Below, piece by piece: positions 42,158 through 52,252 of a stretch of 64,000 nt of DNA. Position 1 is the first letter of the stretch, and each line of letters opens with the position of its first letter. A program made the translations under genes and the position numbers. Source of the stretch: Brevundimonas nasdae (lineage in GTDB: Bacteria; Pseudomonadota; Alphaproteobacteria; Caulobacterales; Caulobacteraceae). Location: the NCBI RefSeq assembly GCF_016654005.1, contig NZ_JAEPWN010000003.1, forward strand, positions 1 through 64,000. Reading direction: 5' to 3'. Under the pieces are notes generated by a model that was not told the DNA's origin, searched no databases, and saw only the letters and a list, made by a program, of their open reading frames with translations.

Positions 42158-42589
42158 ATGACCAATAGGCTATGCATCGCTCAGCGAGCAGTAGGTTTAA
42201 TTATCGCACTGTCGATATCGGCCTGCGTCCCCTCGGTGTCATACACCAGTTCACCTCCAGATTCCGTTTCAGCGCATAGGGCCGTAGTTGCAGAGCGAAG
42301 TCTTACGCACGGGCAGGCCCGCCTCTCCAGACAGCACGATCCTGACTTTACTGAACTTTCGTTTTGTTCTTCGGAGGGCACCCGCGTCGTAATTCAGTCT
42401 GTCAGGATCACCGACGCCGGCGTGTGCGGTAGGGAGGTGAGACTCTCCGAAACGGCACCATCCGCTGAGCAGAGGCCAGAGCAATGCTGGGATTTCGAAG
42501 ATATTTCGACGATCGGACAGCCGCGCGATACCACGGTTGTCGGATACTATCCCGTTAGAGGATACCTTCGCTGTCCCGCTGGCAACTAA
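42158..42589 (+). CDS. Small putative lipoprotein
   Basis: 143 residues from the ATG at 42158, with GGAGGGGG upstream. A short N-terminal hydrophobic segment leads to the lipobox LSISAC, so residue Cys is expected to be lipidated. The mature part (about 120 residues) has four further Cys (FCSSEG, VCGREV, QCWDFE, RCPAGN) and no recognised domain. It is divergent from the HEPN-like gene. Base composition is lower in GC than the surroundings, and both genes may be foreign. Confidence 0.65.
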   Translation: MTNRLCIAQRAVGLIIALSISACVPSVSYTSSPPDSVSAHRAVVAERSLTHGQARLSRQHDPDFTELSFCSSEGTRVVIQSVRITDAGVCGREVRLSETAPSAEQRPEQCWDFEDISTIGQPRDTTVVGYYPVRGYLRCPAGN

Positions 42590-42757
42590 CGGATCATCCG
42601 AATGTCGCCTTTGGGTCGTTAGCAAGAATTAGAATGTCGCCAGAGACCTGACATTCATGGCAGGAACGCCGCCGCCGGTCACACGGGACAAGAACAGGCG
42701 CGGCTCCTTCGCGCCGCCTCCTCATCGCTGTTCGACAGGGAGGCCTCGCGCCAAAGA

Positions 42758-44851
42758 TCAGAAGAACAGGGCGTCTGGCTTGCGTTCGGGCGCCGGGCGG
42801 CCTTCGGGTTGCTGGTTCGGCGGATCGCGATAGCCGGGCTGGGGCGAGGTCGGGCGCACGACCGGCTGTTTCGGCGACGGCTGCTGATATTGGGGCGCCG
42901 GTTGGTCGACATAGGGTTCGCCGAGGTTCGGATCGACGGGCTCGACCGGCGCGCCGCCTTCGCCCAGGCCGCTCATCAGATCACCGACCGGATCGGGCGC
43001 GGTCCAGCCTTCGGGCATGGGCGGGCCGTTGGGGATGCTGGGCGCGTTCAGGCGCGGCAGGGCCGCCTCCATGAAGCCGCGCCAAATGGCGGCGGGCGAC
43101 GATCCGCCGGTGACGCCGCGCATGGCGGTGTTGTCGTCCTTGCCCACCCAGACGGCGGCGACGAAACCGCCAGTGTAGCCGACGAACCAGGCGTCCTTGT
43201 AGTCCGAGGTCGTGCCCGACTTGCCCGCCAGATCGCGGCCCGGAATGGCCACGCTGCGTCCGGTGCCGGACGTCACCACTCCGCGCAGGACCTGGTTCAT
43301 GTAATAGAGCGGCGGGTTGTTGATCGCCTGACCGCTCTGGCCGCTGGCGCGCTGATAGATGACGCGGCCCTGCGGGGTGCGGATGCGGCTGATGCCATAG
43401 GCGTCCACGCGGCGCCCGCCGTTGGCGAAGGCGTCATAGGCAGTGGCCATCTCCAGCGGCGAGACCTCGACCGCGCCCAGAGCCATCGACGGCTCCAGCC
43501 CGATGCGACTCTGAATGCCCAGACGGCGCGCGGCGCGAGCCACGCTGTCGCGGCCGATCTTGTCGGCGATGGAGACGGCGACCGTATTGGTCGAGTTGGC
43601 CACGGCCTGGGCCACCGTCATGTTGCCGCTGTAGTTGCCGGAATAGTTCTTGGGCGACCAGTTGCCGATGGTGATCGGCTCATCCACCACCGGGGTCTGG
43701 GGCGTATAGCCCGCCTCCATGGCGGCCAGATAGACGAACGGCTTCCACGACGAACCTGCCTGACGGCGCGCATCGACGGCGCGGTTGAACTGGCTGTCGG
43801 CGTATGAGGCGCCGCCGATCATGGCGCGCACCCGTCCGTCGCCGTCCAGCGCGACCAGGGCCGCCTGCTGCACGCCCTTGGAGGCGTCGCGGTCCAGAAT
43901 GCGGCGCACGGCGCGTTCGGCGTCGGTCTGCAGCGTCAGGTCCAGTGTGGTCTCGACCACCATGTCCTCGGTCGGTTCGCCGACCAGACCACGGATCGAC
44001 TTGTCCAGCCAGTCGATGAAATACTGTGCGTGCTGGGTCGCCAGGGTGCGCGAGACGATGACCGGCTGGGTCACGGCCTGTTCGCGCTGGGCGGCGGTGA
44101 TGACGCCCGCCTCTTCCATTTCATTGAGGACGACGGTGGCGCGGGCGGCGGCCCGCTCGCTCTCGGACACCGGCGAATAGCGCGAAGGCGCCTTCAGCAG
44201 GCCCGCCAGAAGCGCGGCCTCTCCAACCGTCAGATCCTTGGCCGACTTGTCGAAATAGCGTTGCGAGGCCGCCTCGATCCCATAGGCGCCCGCGCCGAAA
44301 TAGACCCGGTTCAGATAGAGGGCCAGGATCTCCTTCTTGGAGAATTTCATCTCCAGCCAGACGGCCAGCATCAGCTCCTGCACCTTGCGGCGCATGTTCT
44401 GGTCGGGGGTCAGGAACAGGTTCTTGGCCAGCTGCTGCGTCAGGGTCGAACCGCCCTGCACCACCCGCCCGGCGCGCAGATTGCGCACCATGGCCCGGCT
44501 CATGCCGATGGGGTCGAAACCGGGGTGGTGATAGAAACGCCGGTCCTCGATGGCGATGAAGGCCGCCGGGACATAGTCGGGCAGGGCGTCCAGATCGGCA
44601 GGCGGCGCCATCTGGGTGCCCCGCGTCGCGATCAGGGCGCCGTTGCGGTCCAGATAGGTGATCGAAGGCTGGCGATCGACATTATACAGGCTGGAGGTGT
44701 CGGGCAGTCCGCGCGCAAAAACCGCGAAGAAGACCACCAGGAAGATCACCCCCCAGACGGCCAGAACCGCGCCCCAGTAGAACAGCCTCTGCAACGGCGT
44801 CCGCTTCGGCTTTGCGCCCCGATCGTCACCTGCAGCCCGTGGACCCGCCAT
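42758..44851 (-). CDS. Class A penicillin-binding protein (PBP1A family)
   Basis: 697 residues. A single N-terminal membrane helix at about 24-46. The glycosyltransferase domain has Glu102 in AIEDRRFYHHPGFD and QGGSTLTQQLAKNL. The transpeptidase has SSWK with Ser367 and Lys370, SNT-type ANSTNTVAVS, and KSGTT in GKSGTTSDYKDAWFVG. The C-terminal tail is Pro- and Gln-rich (about 90 residues). Builds and cross-links peptidoglycan. Complete. Confidence 0.95.
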   Translation of the reverse strand: MAGPRAAGDDRGAKPKRTPLQRLFYWGAVLAVWGVIFLVVFFAVFARGLPDTSSLYNVDRQPSITYLDRNGALIATRGTQMAPPADLDALPDYVPAAFIAIEDRRFYHHPGFDPIGMSRAMVRNLRAGRVVQGGSTLTQQLAKNLFLTPDQNMRRKVQELMLAVWLEMKFSKKEILALYLNRVYFGAGAYGIEAASQRYFDKSAKDLTVGEAALLAGLLKAPSRYSPVSESERAAARATVVLNEMEEAGVITAAQREQAVTQPVIVSRTLATQHAQYFIDWLDKSIRGLVGEPTEDMVVETTLDLTLQTDAERAVRRILDRDASKGVQQAALVALDGDGRVRAMIGGASYADSQFNRAVDARRQAGSSWKPFVYLAAMEAGYTPQTPVVDEPITIGNWSPKNYSGNYSGNMTVAQAVANSTNTVAVSIADKIGRDSVARAARRLGIQSRIGLEPSMALGAVEVSPLEMATAYDAFANGGRRVDAYGISRIRTPQGRVIYQRASGQSGQAINNPPLYYMNQVLRGVVTSGTGRSVAIPGRDLAGKSGTTSDYKDAWFVGYTGGFVAAVWVGKDDNTAMRGVTGGSSPAAIWRGFMEAALPRLNAPSIPNGPPMPEGWTAPDPVGDLMSGLGEGGAPVEPVDPNLGEPYVDQPAPQYQQPSPKQPVVRPTSPQPGYRDPPNQQPEGRPAPERKPDALFF

Positions 44852-44956
44852 GTATATCCTCAGATGCCGCGCTCAGGCGGGTTTCGTCTCGGGTTTATGT
44901 AGCTGGATTGACGGAGCGCCGAAACGGCCCTGTCGATCTCACGCAAACGTGAGCGG

Positions 44957-45916
44957 TCATTTCGCCGAAAGAAAGGCGTCCAGATCGCCATAAAACGTCT
45001 GCGGCTGGTCGAACATGATGAAGTGGGCGCTGTCGTCGATCCGCTTCAGCTGCACCCCCGGCAGGGTGGCGAATGATGCCTGATAGATGGCGTCGGTCAG
45101 TTCGGCCGTCAGGGGCGGGTTGAACTTGACGTACAGCACCTCGGTCGGGGCCGTGATCTTGGACAACTCCGGACGCAGGTCCGTGGTGATCAGTTCGCGG
45201 AAGGCGGCGGCGGACACCTTCTGGTCGCTGGTGCGCATGTCCTCCAGCGCCTCTTCGCGGCGCTCGGGATTGTTGACCATGCCGGTGATGGCCGTGGTCG
45301 CCTGGGCCACATAGGCGTCGCGCGGGCTGTTGGCCTGAGCGGCCCAGACCTGGTCCGCGACCGGGGTCACGGTTTCGACCGTGGCTCCCGGCGGGCCGAA
45401 CATCGCGCCCATGAAGGGGATCATGTCCACGACCACCAGCTTGCTGACGCTGTCGGGATGGCGCGCGGCCAGCATCATGGCGATGGTTCCGCCCATCGAA
45501 TGGCCGACGACGGCGGGCTTGTGCAGGCCCTGTTCACGGATGTAGCGGGCGATCTCCTCGGCGGCGGGCGCGCCGATCAGCGTGGGCGCTGCGCCGGTCT
45601 GGGCGTTGCCCCCCGCCGGTGCGCCGGCGAAGCCCTGGATATGGACGCGGTGAACGCGCCAGCCCGCGCCGTCCTGCGCGGTCAGATGATCCACCGTCCC
45701 CTGCCAGATGTCCGGTGATGAGCTGAGCCCAGGAATCAGGATGATGTCGCGTCCATCCAGGTCGCCGTCGACCCGGACCGTGATCCTGTCTGAAGAGAAG
45801 GCGGCGGGGCCATGGGCCGCATGGTTCACGTGTCCATCCTGGGCAAGCGCCGCACCGGGGGCCGCGAGCGGCGCCGTCACGGACAACAGGGCGGCGAGGG
45901 CGAGGGTGCGGAACAT
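44957..45916 (-). CDS. Exported alpha/beta hydrolase
   Basis: 319 residues from the ATG at 45916, with AGGGAAG upstream. The signal peptide covers 1-26, ending ALAQD. A short His-rich stretch (HVNHAAHG) opens the mature protein. The fold shows LIPGLSSSPDIW (oxyanion loop), the nucleophile elbow VGHSMGGTIAM with Ser140 and a C-terminal His in IDDSAHFIMFDQP. The general alpha/beta hydrolase family; substrate not determinable. Periplasmic. Confidence 0.85.
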   Translation of the reverse strand: MFRTLALAALLSVTAPLAAPGAALAQDGHVNHAAHGPAAFSSDRITVRVDGDLDGRDIILIPGLSSSPDIWQGTVDHLTAQDGAGWRVHRVHIQGFAGAPAGGNAQTGAAPTLIGAPAAEEIARYIREQGLHKPAVVGHSMGGTIAMMLAARHPDSVSKLVVVDMIPFMGAMFGPPGATVETVTPVADQVWAAQANSPRDAYVAQATTAITGMVNNPERREEALEDMRTSDQKVSAAAFRELITTDLRPELSKITAPTEVLYVKFNPPLTAELTDAIYQASFATLPGVQLKRIDDSAHFIMFDQPQTFYGDLDAFLSAK

Positions 45917-46060
45917 GGCGTGACTTCCCTGAAACCGCTCAAGCGGCCTTATCGCCCTCGTCATAGCTGTTCACCGGCCCATCGGGGAAGACGTCGCGCG
46001 CACGCGAACCCGGCGGCGCGGGGTCTATGGCTGTCGCCCTCACGCTGTTAAACAACCCCC

Positions 46061-47197
46061 ATGACCGCCGACGCCTCAAACGCCGCCAACCCGACCGCCC
46101 CGCAAGCCGAGGCCGCACCGTCAAAGGCGGGCGCCTCGCCGTTCGGCAAGGGGTTCGTCACCGACACCTGGTATTTCGTCGCCCTGGGCCGCGACGTCGC
46201 CCCGGCCAGTCTGAAACGCTACGAGATCATGGGCGAGCCGGTCCTGATCGGCCGCACCCGCGCGGGCCAGGTCTATGCCATGCGCGACATCTGTCCCCAC
46301 CGCGCCGCCCCCCTGTCGGCGGGCAGGCTGGTGGAGAAGCCGGGCGAGGGCGAGACAGTCGAATGCCCCTATCACGGCTGGCGTTTCCGCACCGACGGGG
46401 TCTGCGCGGCCATTCCTTCGCTGGTCGAGGATCAGGCGTTCGAGACCGACCGCATCCGCGTGCGCTCCTATCCGGTGCGCGAAAGCCAGGGCCTGGTCTT
46501 CGTCTGGATGGCGTCGGACGCGCGCAATCCATCAGAACCGGACCACGCGCCGCCGGTCTTCCCCGGCGTGGTGGGCGGCGAGGCCAAGCTGGTCGAGGCC
46601 ATGGATTTCGACAGCCATATCGACCATGCCGTCGTCGGCCTGATGGACCCCGCCCACGGCCCCTATGTCCACCAGCAATGGTGGTGGCGGTCCGAACATT
46701 CGATGCACGAAAAGTCCAAGGCCTTTGCGCCGACCGACTATGGCTGGGCCATGGTGCGTCACGCGCCATCGTCGAACAGCCGCCTTTACAAGATCCTGGG
46801 CGGCGCGCCCGCGACCGAGATCACCTTCCGCCTGCCGGGCTTCCGCTGGGAGCATATCCAGGTCGGTGAAAAACAGGTGCTGGCCCTGACCTGCCTGACC
46901 CCGGTGACCGACACAAAGACCCGCATCACCCAGATCTTCTGGTCCGACCACTGGGTGTTCCGACTGGCCAAGCCCTTCCTGCGGATGGGGGTGGTCGCCT
47001 TCCTGAAACAGGACGGCGGCATGGTGAACCTGCAGAACGAGGGTCTGCGCTACGATCCGGCGCTGATCTGGATCGACGACGCCGACAAACAGGCCAAATG
47101 GTACCAGCAGCTGAAACGCGAATGGGCCAGAAGCCGGGCCGAGGGCCGGGCCTTCGTCAATCCGATCAAGCCGACGACCCTGCGCTGGAAGAGCTGA
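46061..47197 (+). CDS. Rieske [2Fe-2S] aromatic ring-hydroxylating oxygenase
   Basis: 378 residues. The Rieske motif is C-x-H (Cys78, His80 in DICPHRAAP) and C-x2-H (Cys102, His105 in ECPYHGW). The catalytic domain has DHAVVGLMDPAHGPYVHQQWWWR, in which the iron ligands (His and a downstream Asp/Glu) of the vanillate-demethylase-like group are found. Such enzymes demethylate or hydroxylate aromatic substrates using a separate reductase, which is not present here. The convergent TetR regulator is 54 bases downstream. Confidence 0.9.
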   Translation: MTADASNAANPTAPQAEAAPSKAGASPFGKGFVTDTWYFVALGRDVAPASLKRYEIMGEPVLIGRTRAGQVYAMRDICPHRAAPLSAGRLVEKPGEGETVECPYHGWRFRTDGVCAAIPSLVEDQAFETDRIRVRSYPVRESQGLVFVWMASDARNPSEPDHAPPVFPGVVGGEAKLVEAMDFDSHIDHAVVGLMDPAHGPYVHQQWWWRSEHSMHEKSKAFAPTDYGWAMVRHAPSSNSRLYKILGGAPATEITFRLPGFRWEHIQVGEKQVLALTCLTPVTDTKTRITQIFWSDHWVFRLAKPFLRMGVVAFLKQDGGMVNLQNEGLRYDPALIWIDDADKQAKWYQQLKREWARSRAEGRAFVNPIKPTTLRWKS

Positions 47198-47200
47198 AAT

Positions 47201-47234
47201 GAAAAAGGCCTCCCGTGCGGGAGGCCTTTTATCT
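47201..47234. terminator. Bidirectional intrinsic terminator between convergent genes
   Basis: AAAAA, then GGCCTCCC (about 47207-47214), loop GTGC and GGGAGGCC, then TTTT. The hairpin has a T-run on both strands, so it can end both the Rieske oxygenase transcript and the TetR transcript. Confidence 0.85.
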
Positions 47235-47251
47235 TTGGTCGCTAGAGCATC

Positions 47252-47890
47252 TTACTTGGCCAGGGCCCCGGCCAAGATCACATCAATCTGCTTGCCGATG
47301 TGTTCCGACAGAGCCTGCGCATCCCAGTTGTCGTAGGCCGCGCGGCGATAGTTCGACAGGTAGGAATCCCAGATCAGCTCGACCAGCAGACGAACATCCG
47401 CGTCCTGGCGAAGCTCACCCTTGGTCACCGCGTCCTGAACGATGGCGCCGATGGCCAGTTGCAGCTTCTTGGTCGCGGCGCGGGCGCGCATTTCAGCGGC
47501 CAGGGGCTGGAACCACGAGCGGGCGACGATGGCTTGGAACAGCGGAAGTTGGTCCAACGACGAATGGTAACCGGCGCTGAGGGCCTCGACCAGACGGTTG
47601 CGGACTGGGTCGCCGGCCGTGGAGCCCGCCTCGACCACTTCGGCCAGACGCGTCATGTCTTCGGTCAGAACGGCTTCGAACAGTTCGGCCTTGTCCTGGA
47701 AGTTGGCGAAGACGGCCCCGGTGGACATGCCTGCGCCCTTGGCGATGTCGCGGATGGTCGCCGGCTCATAACCGCGCTCTGCAAAAAGCGAACGGGCGGC
47801 GTCCAGCACCTTTTGACGGGTGCGGATCTTCGCGGCCTGACGCCGATTCAGGCGAGGCTCAACGAGGGCGTGTGCGATGGAATCGGTCAT
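47252..47890 (-). CDS. TetR/AcrR-family transcriptional regulator
   Basis: 212 residues. N-terminal helix-turn-helix: AKIRTRQKVLDAARSLFAERGYEPATIRDIAKGAGMSTGAVFANFQDKAELFEAVL. The rest is a helical ligand-binding domain with a long C-terminal tail. The family represses genes until a small ligand binds. It is convergent with the Rieske oxygenase, so a regulatory link is possible but unproven. Target unknown. Confidence 0.93.
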   Translation of the reverse strand: MTDSIAHALVEPRLNRRQAAKIRTRQKVLDAARSLFAERGYEPATIRDIAKGAGMSTGAVFANFQDKAELFEAVLTEDMTRLAEVVEAGSTAGDPVRNRLVEALSAGYHSSLDQLPLFQAIVARSWFQPLAAEMRARAATKKLQLAIGAIVQDAVTKGELRQDADVRLLVELIWDSYLSNYRRAAYDNWDAQALSEHIGKQIDVILAGALAK

Positions 47891-48079
47891 AAATTCAGGC
47901 TTTTACTCTACGTTTAGCCACAAAAGACGCCACCCAAAGATGACCCTGGATTGGGCGTCCGCAACCCAGGGCAAGGCAAACAAATGCTGCTTGTCCGCTA
48001 CGGGACGAATACAGAAGCATCGCTTCCATCACGGAACCATGACAAAATTGGGTCCAGACAAGCTTAGCTGTTTGCAAAT

Positions 48080-49921
48080 CTATTCTAATCTTGCCCGCGT
48101 CCTATTCTGGGACACCCTGAAGGCCCTCATCGGGCGGTCACGTCTTTGATCAGACACCGCCGCCTGGAATACCTGCCTGAACTGATCACGGCGTTCGTGG
48201 ATCGACGCAAGCACAAGTCCCATCGGCACCCTCAGATCGACCAGAGTGTTTTCAGCCAATTGCAAACTGGCCTCTGTGGTTTCCGGCACGGCGTCGGTGA
48301 CGCCTAGCGCATAGAGCCGGGCTGCATGCTGGTCGTCGCGGGCGCGGGCGATCAGGATCAGGTCGTCGCGCAGTTGACGCGCCGTGCGCACCACCTCGTC
48401 CACCTTGCCGGGCGCATCCATGGTCACGACCAGGGCGCGGGTGGTCTGGACACCGCAACGCACCAACATCTCTGCGCGGCCTGCGTCGCCGTAAAAGACG
48501 TCATAGCCGTCACGACGTCCGGCGGCGACGATGCCCGGGTCCGCATCCACGGCGATGAAGGCCTGGTCGTGCACCTTCAACATCTCGCCGATCAGCCGCC
48601 CGACCCGCCCGAAGCCGACAATGACGACCGCGCCGTCCGCCTGCTGCGGCAACTCCCTCTCGTCAGGCATGGCCGCCGCTTCCAGACGAGGGCGGCGCGT
48701 CAGGCGCTGGCCCAGCATCGCCAGGAAGGGGATCGAGAAGATGCTGAGGGTGGCGGACAGGGCGACCGTCGAGGTCAGAGCCGAGGGGGCGACGCCCTCC
48801 ACCAATCCCGTGGCGAAGACGACGAAGGCGAACTCGCCCGCAGGGGCCAGCACCAGGGCCGTCTCCAGCGCCGGGCGGGCGGCCAGACCCCACAGTCGCG
48901 CCAGGGTGAAGATCACGCCCGTCTTCACCACCGTGATGGCCGCCGCCAGACCGATGACGCCCCATGGATTGGCGGCGACGGCGTCCAGATCAAGCCCCAG
49001 GCCGACCCCGACGAAGAAGACGCCCAGCAACAGGCCCTTGAACGGCTCGATGGAGATTTCGACCTCGCGCCGGAACTCGGTCTCGGCCAGCAACACGCCT
49101 GCGACCAGGGCGCCGATGCTCATGGACAGACCGCTGGCCTGGGCCGCCAGACCGGCGCCGACCACGACCAGCAGACTGGCGGCGACGAACAGTTCGCCGC
49201 CCTGATCGACCTTGCGCGCCTTGGCCACCGATCGGAACATGGGCCGCAGCACGACCCGTCCCAGCAGTATCAACAGGCCCAGACCGATGGCGGCGGGCGC
49301 CAGGGTGAACAGGGCCCGCCCCAGCACAGCCGGATCCAGGTCCAGTCCTCCGCCCTGCTGGGCCAGCGCCGCCAGAACCGTGACCGTGATCAGGATCGGC
49401 GCAACCGACAGATCCTGCGCCAACAGGATGGCGAAGGTCGAACGGCCCACCGTCCCCTTCAACCGCCCGCGCTCGGCCAGAACCGGCATGACCACCGCCG
49501 TCGACGACAGGGCCAGCCCCATGCCCAGCACCGCCGCCCCAGCCAGCGACTGACCCATCAGCATGAAGCCGCCCGCCAGCACCACCGAACAGGCCAGCAC
49601 CTGCATCATGCCCAGGCCGAACACCAGACGGCGCATGGCGCGCAGCCGCTCCCACGACAGCTCAAGCCCGATCATGAACAGAAGAAAGGCGACGCCCAGT
49701 TCCGAAAGCTGCGCCAACTGCCCCGGCTCGCGGATCGTGATCCAGGACAGCCAGGGCAACGCACCCGAAAACCGCGCCAGACCATCCGGCCCCAGCACCA
49801 CGCCCGCCGCAAGAAACCCCAGCACCGGACTGATCTTCAGCCGGTTGACCAGAGGCACGATCACCCCGGCCGCAGCCAGGAAAACCACCAGATCCTTGTA
49901 GTCCGCGCCGTGTCCGTGCAT
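48080..49921 (-). CDS. Kef-type monovalent cation:proton antiporter (CPA2) with RCK domain
   Basis: 613 residues. Twelve or more hydrophobic helices in the first 400 residues: LVVFLAAAGVIVPLVNRLKISPVLGFLAAGVVLGP, LSSTAVVMPVLAERGRLKGTVGRSTFAILLAQDL, and VLLAETEFRREVEISIEPFKGLLLGVFFVGVGLGLDL, the CPA2 signatures. A C-terminal RCK (KTN) nucleotide-binding domain follows from about 430, with VVIVGFGRVGRLIGEMLKVHDQAFIAVDADP. Glutathione-gated potassium efflux systems KefB/KefC have this build. No KefF/KefG subunit is adjacent. Confidence 0.93.
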   Translation of the reverse strand: MHGHGADYKDLVVFLAAAGVIVPLVNRLKISPVLGFLAAGVVLGPDGLARFSGALPWLSWITIREPGQLAQLSELGVAFLLFMIGLELSWERLRAMRRLVFGLGMMQVLACSVVLAGGFMLMGQSLAGAAVLGMGLALSSTAVVMPVLAERGRLKGTVGRSTFAILLAQDLSVAPILITVTVLAALAQQGGGLDLDPAVLGRALFTLAPAAIGLGLLILLGRVVLRPMFRSVAKARKVDQGGELFVAASLLVVVGAGLAAQASGLSMSIGALVAGVLLAETEFRREVEISIEPFKGLLLGVFFVGVGLGLDLDAVAANPWGVIGLAAAITVVKTGVIFTLARLWGLAARPALETALVLAPAGEFAFVVFATGLVEGVAPSALTSTVALSATLSIFSIPFLAMLGQRLTRRPRLEAAAMPDERELPQQADGAVVIVGFGRVGRLIGEMLKVHDQAFIAVDADPGIVAAGRRDGYDVFYGDAGRAEMLVRCGVQTTRALVVTMDAPGKVDEVVRTARQLRDDLILIARARDDQHAARLYALGVTDAVPETTEASLQLAENTLVDLRVPMGLVLASIHERRDQFRQVFQAAVSDQRRDRPMRAFRVSQNRTRARLE

Positions 49922-50073
49922 CCGCCCTCCGCTTCAGACGCATCTGACCCTGAACCCACCCCTGTGGCGAGTCGTCGCAGGCCTTTCATGAATTTTTTTT
50001 AAGGCGACACCCCCCTATGCCGGTCTAGGGTCCGCGCCGACCCGTCCATTTCGGGGACGGCATCAAGGATCCA

Positions 50074-52200
50074 ATGATGAAACGTCTGCTTATCGGGGCC
50101 GCTGTCGGCGCCCTTCTGCTGCCCGCCAGCGCGGCTTTCGCCCAGGACATCGGTCACGACCACGCCTGCATCGACGACGCCTGCGAGATGGTTTCGATCT
50201 TCTCGGGCGAAGAAACCGCCGCAGGATGGCAGGGAACCGTCGCCCCCAAATACGGAACCTGGGGCTTCGATCTGGCCGGTCGCGACCCCTCGGTGAACCC
50301 CGGCGACGACTTCTTCCGCTACGCCAATGGCGCGGCGATCGACAAACTGGTCATTCCGTCGGACCGCACCAGCTATGGCTCCTTCGCCCTGCTGCGCGAA
50401 CTGTCGGACAACCGCATGAAGGAACTGGTGACGGGCCTGGCCGCGCGCACCGACCTGACCGCCGGGACGGACGAGAAGAAGATCGCCGACGCCTATCGCT
50501 CATACATCGATCAGGCCCGCGTCGATCAGTTGGACGCCCAGCCGCTGCAGCCCTATCTGGCCGCCATCCGCGCCGCGGATACGCACGAGAAGATGGCCGT
50601 CCACATGGGCCAGACCATCGGCCGGTTCGGCGGCTCCTTCTTCGGCACCGGCATCACCATCGATTCCAAGCAGCCGACCCGCTACGTCGTGTCGACCGGC
50701 CAGTCGGGCCTGGGCCTGCCGAACCGCGACTATTATCTGGACGCCCGTTTCGCCGACAAGAAAGAGCTCTACCAGGCCTATGTGGCGCGCATCCTGGGCA
50801 TGATCGGCTGGGACAACCCGACCGAGACGGCCGCCCAGATCGTGGCGCTGGAAAGCAAGATCGCCGAGGCGCACTGGAGCCCCGCCGAGAACCGCAACCG
50901 CGACAAGACCTATAACGAATACACCATCGCCAGCCTGACGCAGGACGCGCCCGGCTTCGCCTGGCAGCCCTATTTCGACGCGGCCCAACTGGGCGGCGCG
51001 CCGCGTCTGATCGTGCGTCAGAACACGGCCCTGCCCAAGATCGCCGCCATCTACGCCGAGACCCCGGTGGCCCTGCTGCAGGCGTGGGAAGCCTTCCACA
51101 CCGCCGACGACATGGCCCCCTATCTGTCCAAGCGCTTCTCGGACGCCGCATGGGAGTTCAACTCACGCGACCTGTCGGGCCAGCCCGAGCAGCGCACGCG
51201 TGAAAAACGCGCCATCTCGTTCGCCGAAGGGGCGTTGGGCGAGGCTGCGGGTCGTCTCTATGTCGCCCAGTATTTCCCGGCCGAATCCAAGGCCAAGATG
51301 GAAGAACTGGTCGCCAATCTGCGCACCGCCCTGTCGCACCGGATCGATAATCTGAGCTGGATGGGCACGGAGACCAAGGCGGCGGCGCAGGAGAAGCTGC
51401 GCAAATTCACGGTCAAGATCGGCTATCCGGACAAGTGGCGCGACTATTCCGCCCTGGACATCCGCGCCAATGATCTGGTCGGCAACGTCGAGCGTCAGGG
51501 CCGCTTCCAGTGGAACTATCAGCTGGCGCGCCTGAACCAGCCGGTCGACAAGGCCGAGTGGGGCATGACGCCTCAGACGGTCAACGCCTACTACAACTCG
51601 GCCAACAACGAGATCGTCTTCCCGGCGGCCATCCTGCAGCCGCCCTTCTTCGATCCGAACGGCGACCCGGCCGTCAACTACGGCGGCATCGGCGGCGTGA
51701 TCGGTCACGAGATCGGCCACGGCTTCGACGATCAGGGCTCCAAGTCCGACGGCGACGGCGTTCTGCGCAACTGGTGGACGCCCGAGGACAAGGCCAATTT
51801 CGAGGCCCTGACCGCGCGTCTGGGCGCGCAATACGCCAGCTACGAGCCGATCGCCGGCTATCACATCAACCCCGGCCTCACGATGGGCGAGAACATCGGC
51901 GACGCCTCCGGCGTGGCGGTGGGGCTTGAGGCCTATCACCTGTCGCTGGGCGGTCGTCCGGCGCCGGTTCTGGACGGCACGACCGGCGACCAGCGCTTCT
52001 TCTACGGCTGGGCCCAGGTCTGGCAGTCGAAGTACCGTGACGAGGCGCTGAAGCAGCAGGTCGCCACCGACCCGCACTCAGCCGCCCAGTTCCGGGTCAT
52101 CGGCCCGCTGCGCAACGTCGACGCCTGGTACGACGCCTTCGAGGTCAAGCCGGGGACCAAATACTATCTGACCCCGGATGAGCGCGTCCGCCTCTGGTAG
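50074..52200 (+). CDS. M13 family metallopeptidase (neprilysin/PepO-like), exported
   Basis: 708 residues. Signal peptide about 1-24 ending AFAQ. Zinc site HEIGH with His545, Glu546 and His549 in VIGHEIGHGFDDQGS, and the third ligand Glu in TMGENIGDASG. NAYYNSANNEIVFPAAILQPPFFD is the substrate-groove motif of the family. Periplasmic oligopeptidase. Ends with the family's short C-terminal FEVKPGTKYYLTPDERVRLW. Confidence 0.95.
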   Translation: MMKRLLIGAAVGALLLPASAAFAQDIGHDHACIDDACEMVSIFSGEETAAGWQGTVAPKYGTWGFDLAGRDPSVNPGDDFFRYANGAAIDKLVIPSDRTSYGSFALLRELSDNRMKELVTGLAARTDLTAGTDEKKIADAYRSYIDQARVDQLDAQPLQPYLAAIRAADTHEKMAVHMGQTIGRFGGSFFGTGITIDSKQPTRYVVSTGQSGLGLPNRDYYLDARFADKKELYQAYVARILGMIGWDNPTETAAQIVALESKIAEAHWSPAENRNRDKTYNEYTIASLTQDAPGFAWQPYFDAAQLGGAPRLIVRQNTALPKIAAIYAETPVALLQAWEAFHTADDMAPYLSKRFSDAAWEFNSRDLSGQPEQRTREKRAISFAEGALGEAAGRLYVAQYFPAESKAKMEELVANLRTALSHRIDNLSWMGTETKAAAQEKLRKFTVKIGYPDKWRDYSALDIRANDLVGNVERQGRFQWNYQLARLNQPVDKAEWGMTPQTVNAYYNSANNEIVFPAAILQPPFFDPNGDPAVNYGGIGGVIGHEIGHGFDDQGSKSDGDGVLRNWWTPEDKANFEALTARLGAQYASYEPIAGYHINPGLTMGENIGDASGVAVGLEAYHLSLGGRPAPVLDGTTGDQRFFYGWAQVWQSKYRDEALKQQVATDPHSAAQFRVIGPLRNVDAWYDAFEVKPGTKYYLTPDERVRLW

Positions 52201-52220
52201 GACGAAGCTTCGTCGATAAG

Positions 52221-52252
52221 GAAAAAGGCCGGGGTTCGCCCCGGCCTTTTTT
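52221..52252 (+). terminator. Intrinsic terminator of the M13 peptidase gene
   Basis: GGCCGGGG, loop TTCG, CCCCGGCC and then TTTTTT, 21 bases after the stop codon. The upstream AAAAA makes it able to act on the minus strand as well. Confidence 0.88.
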
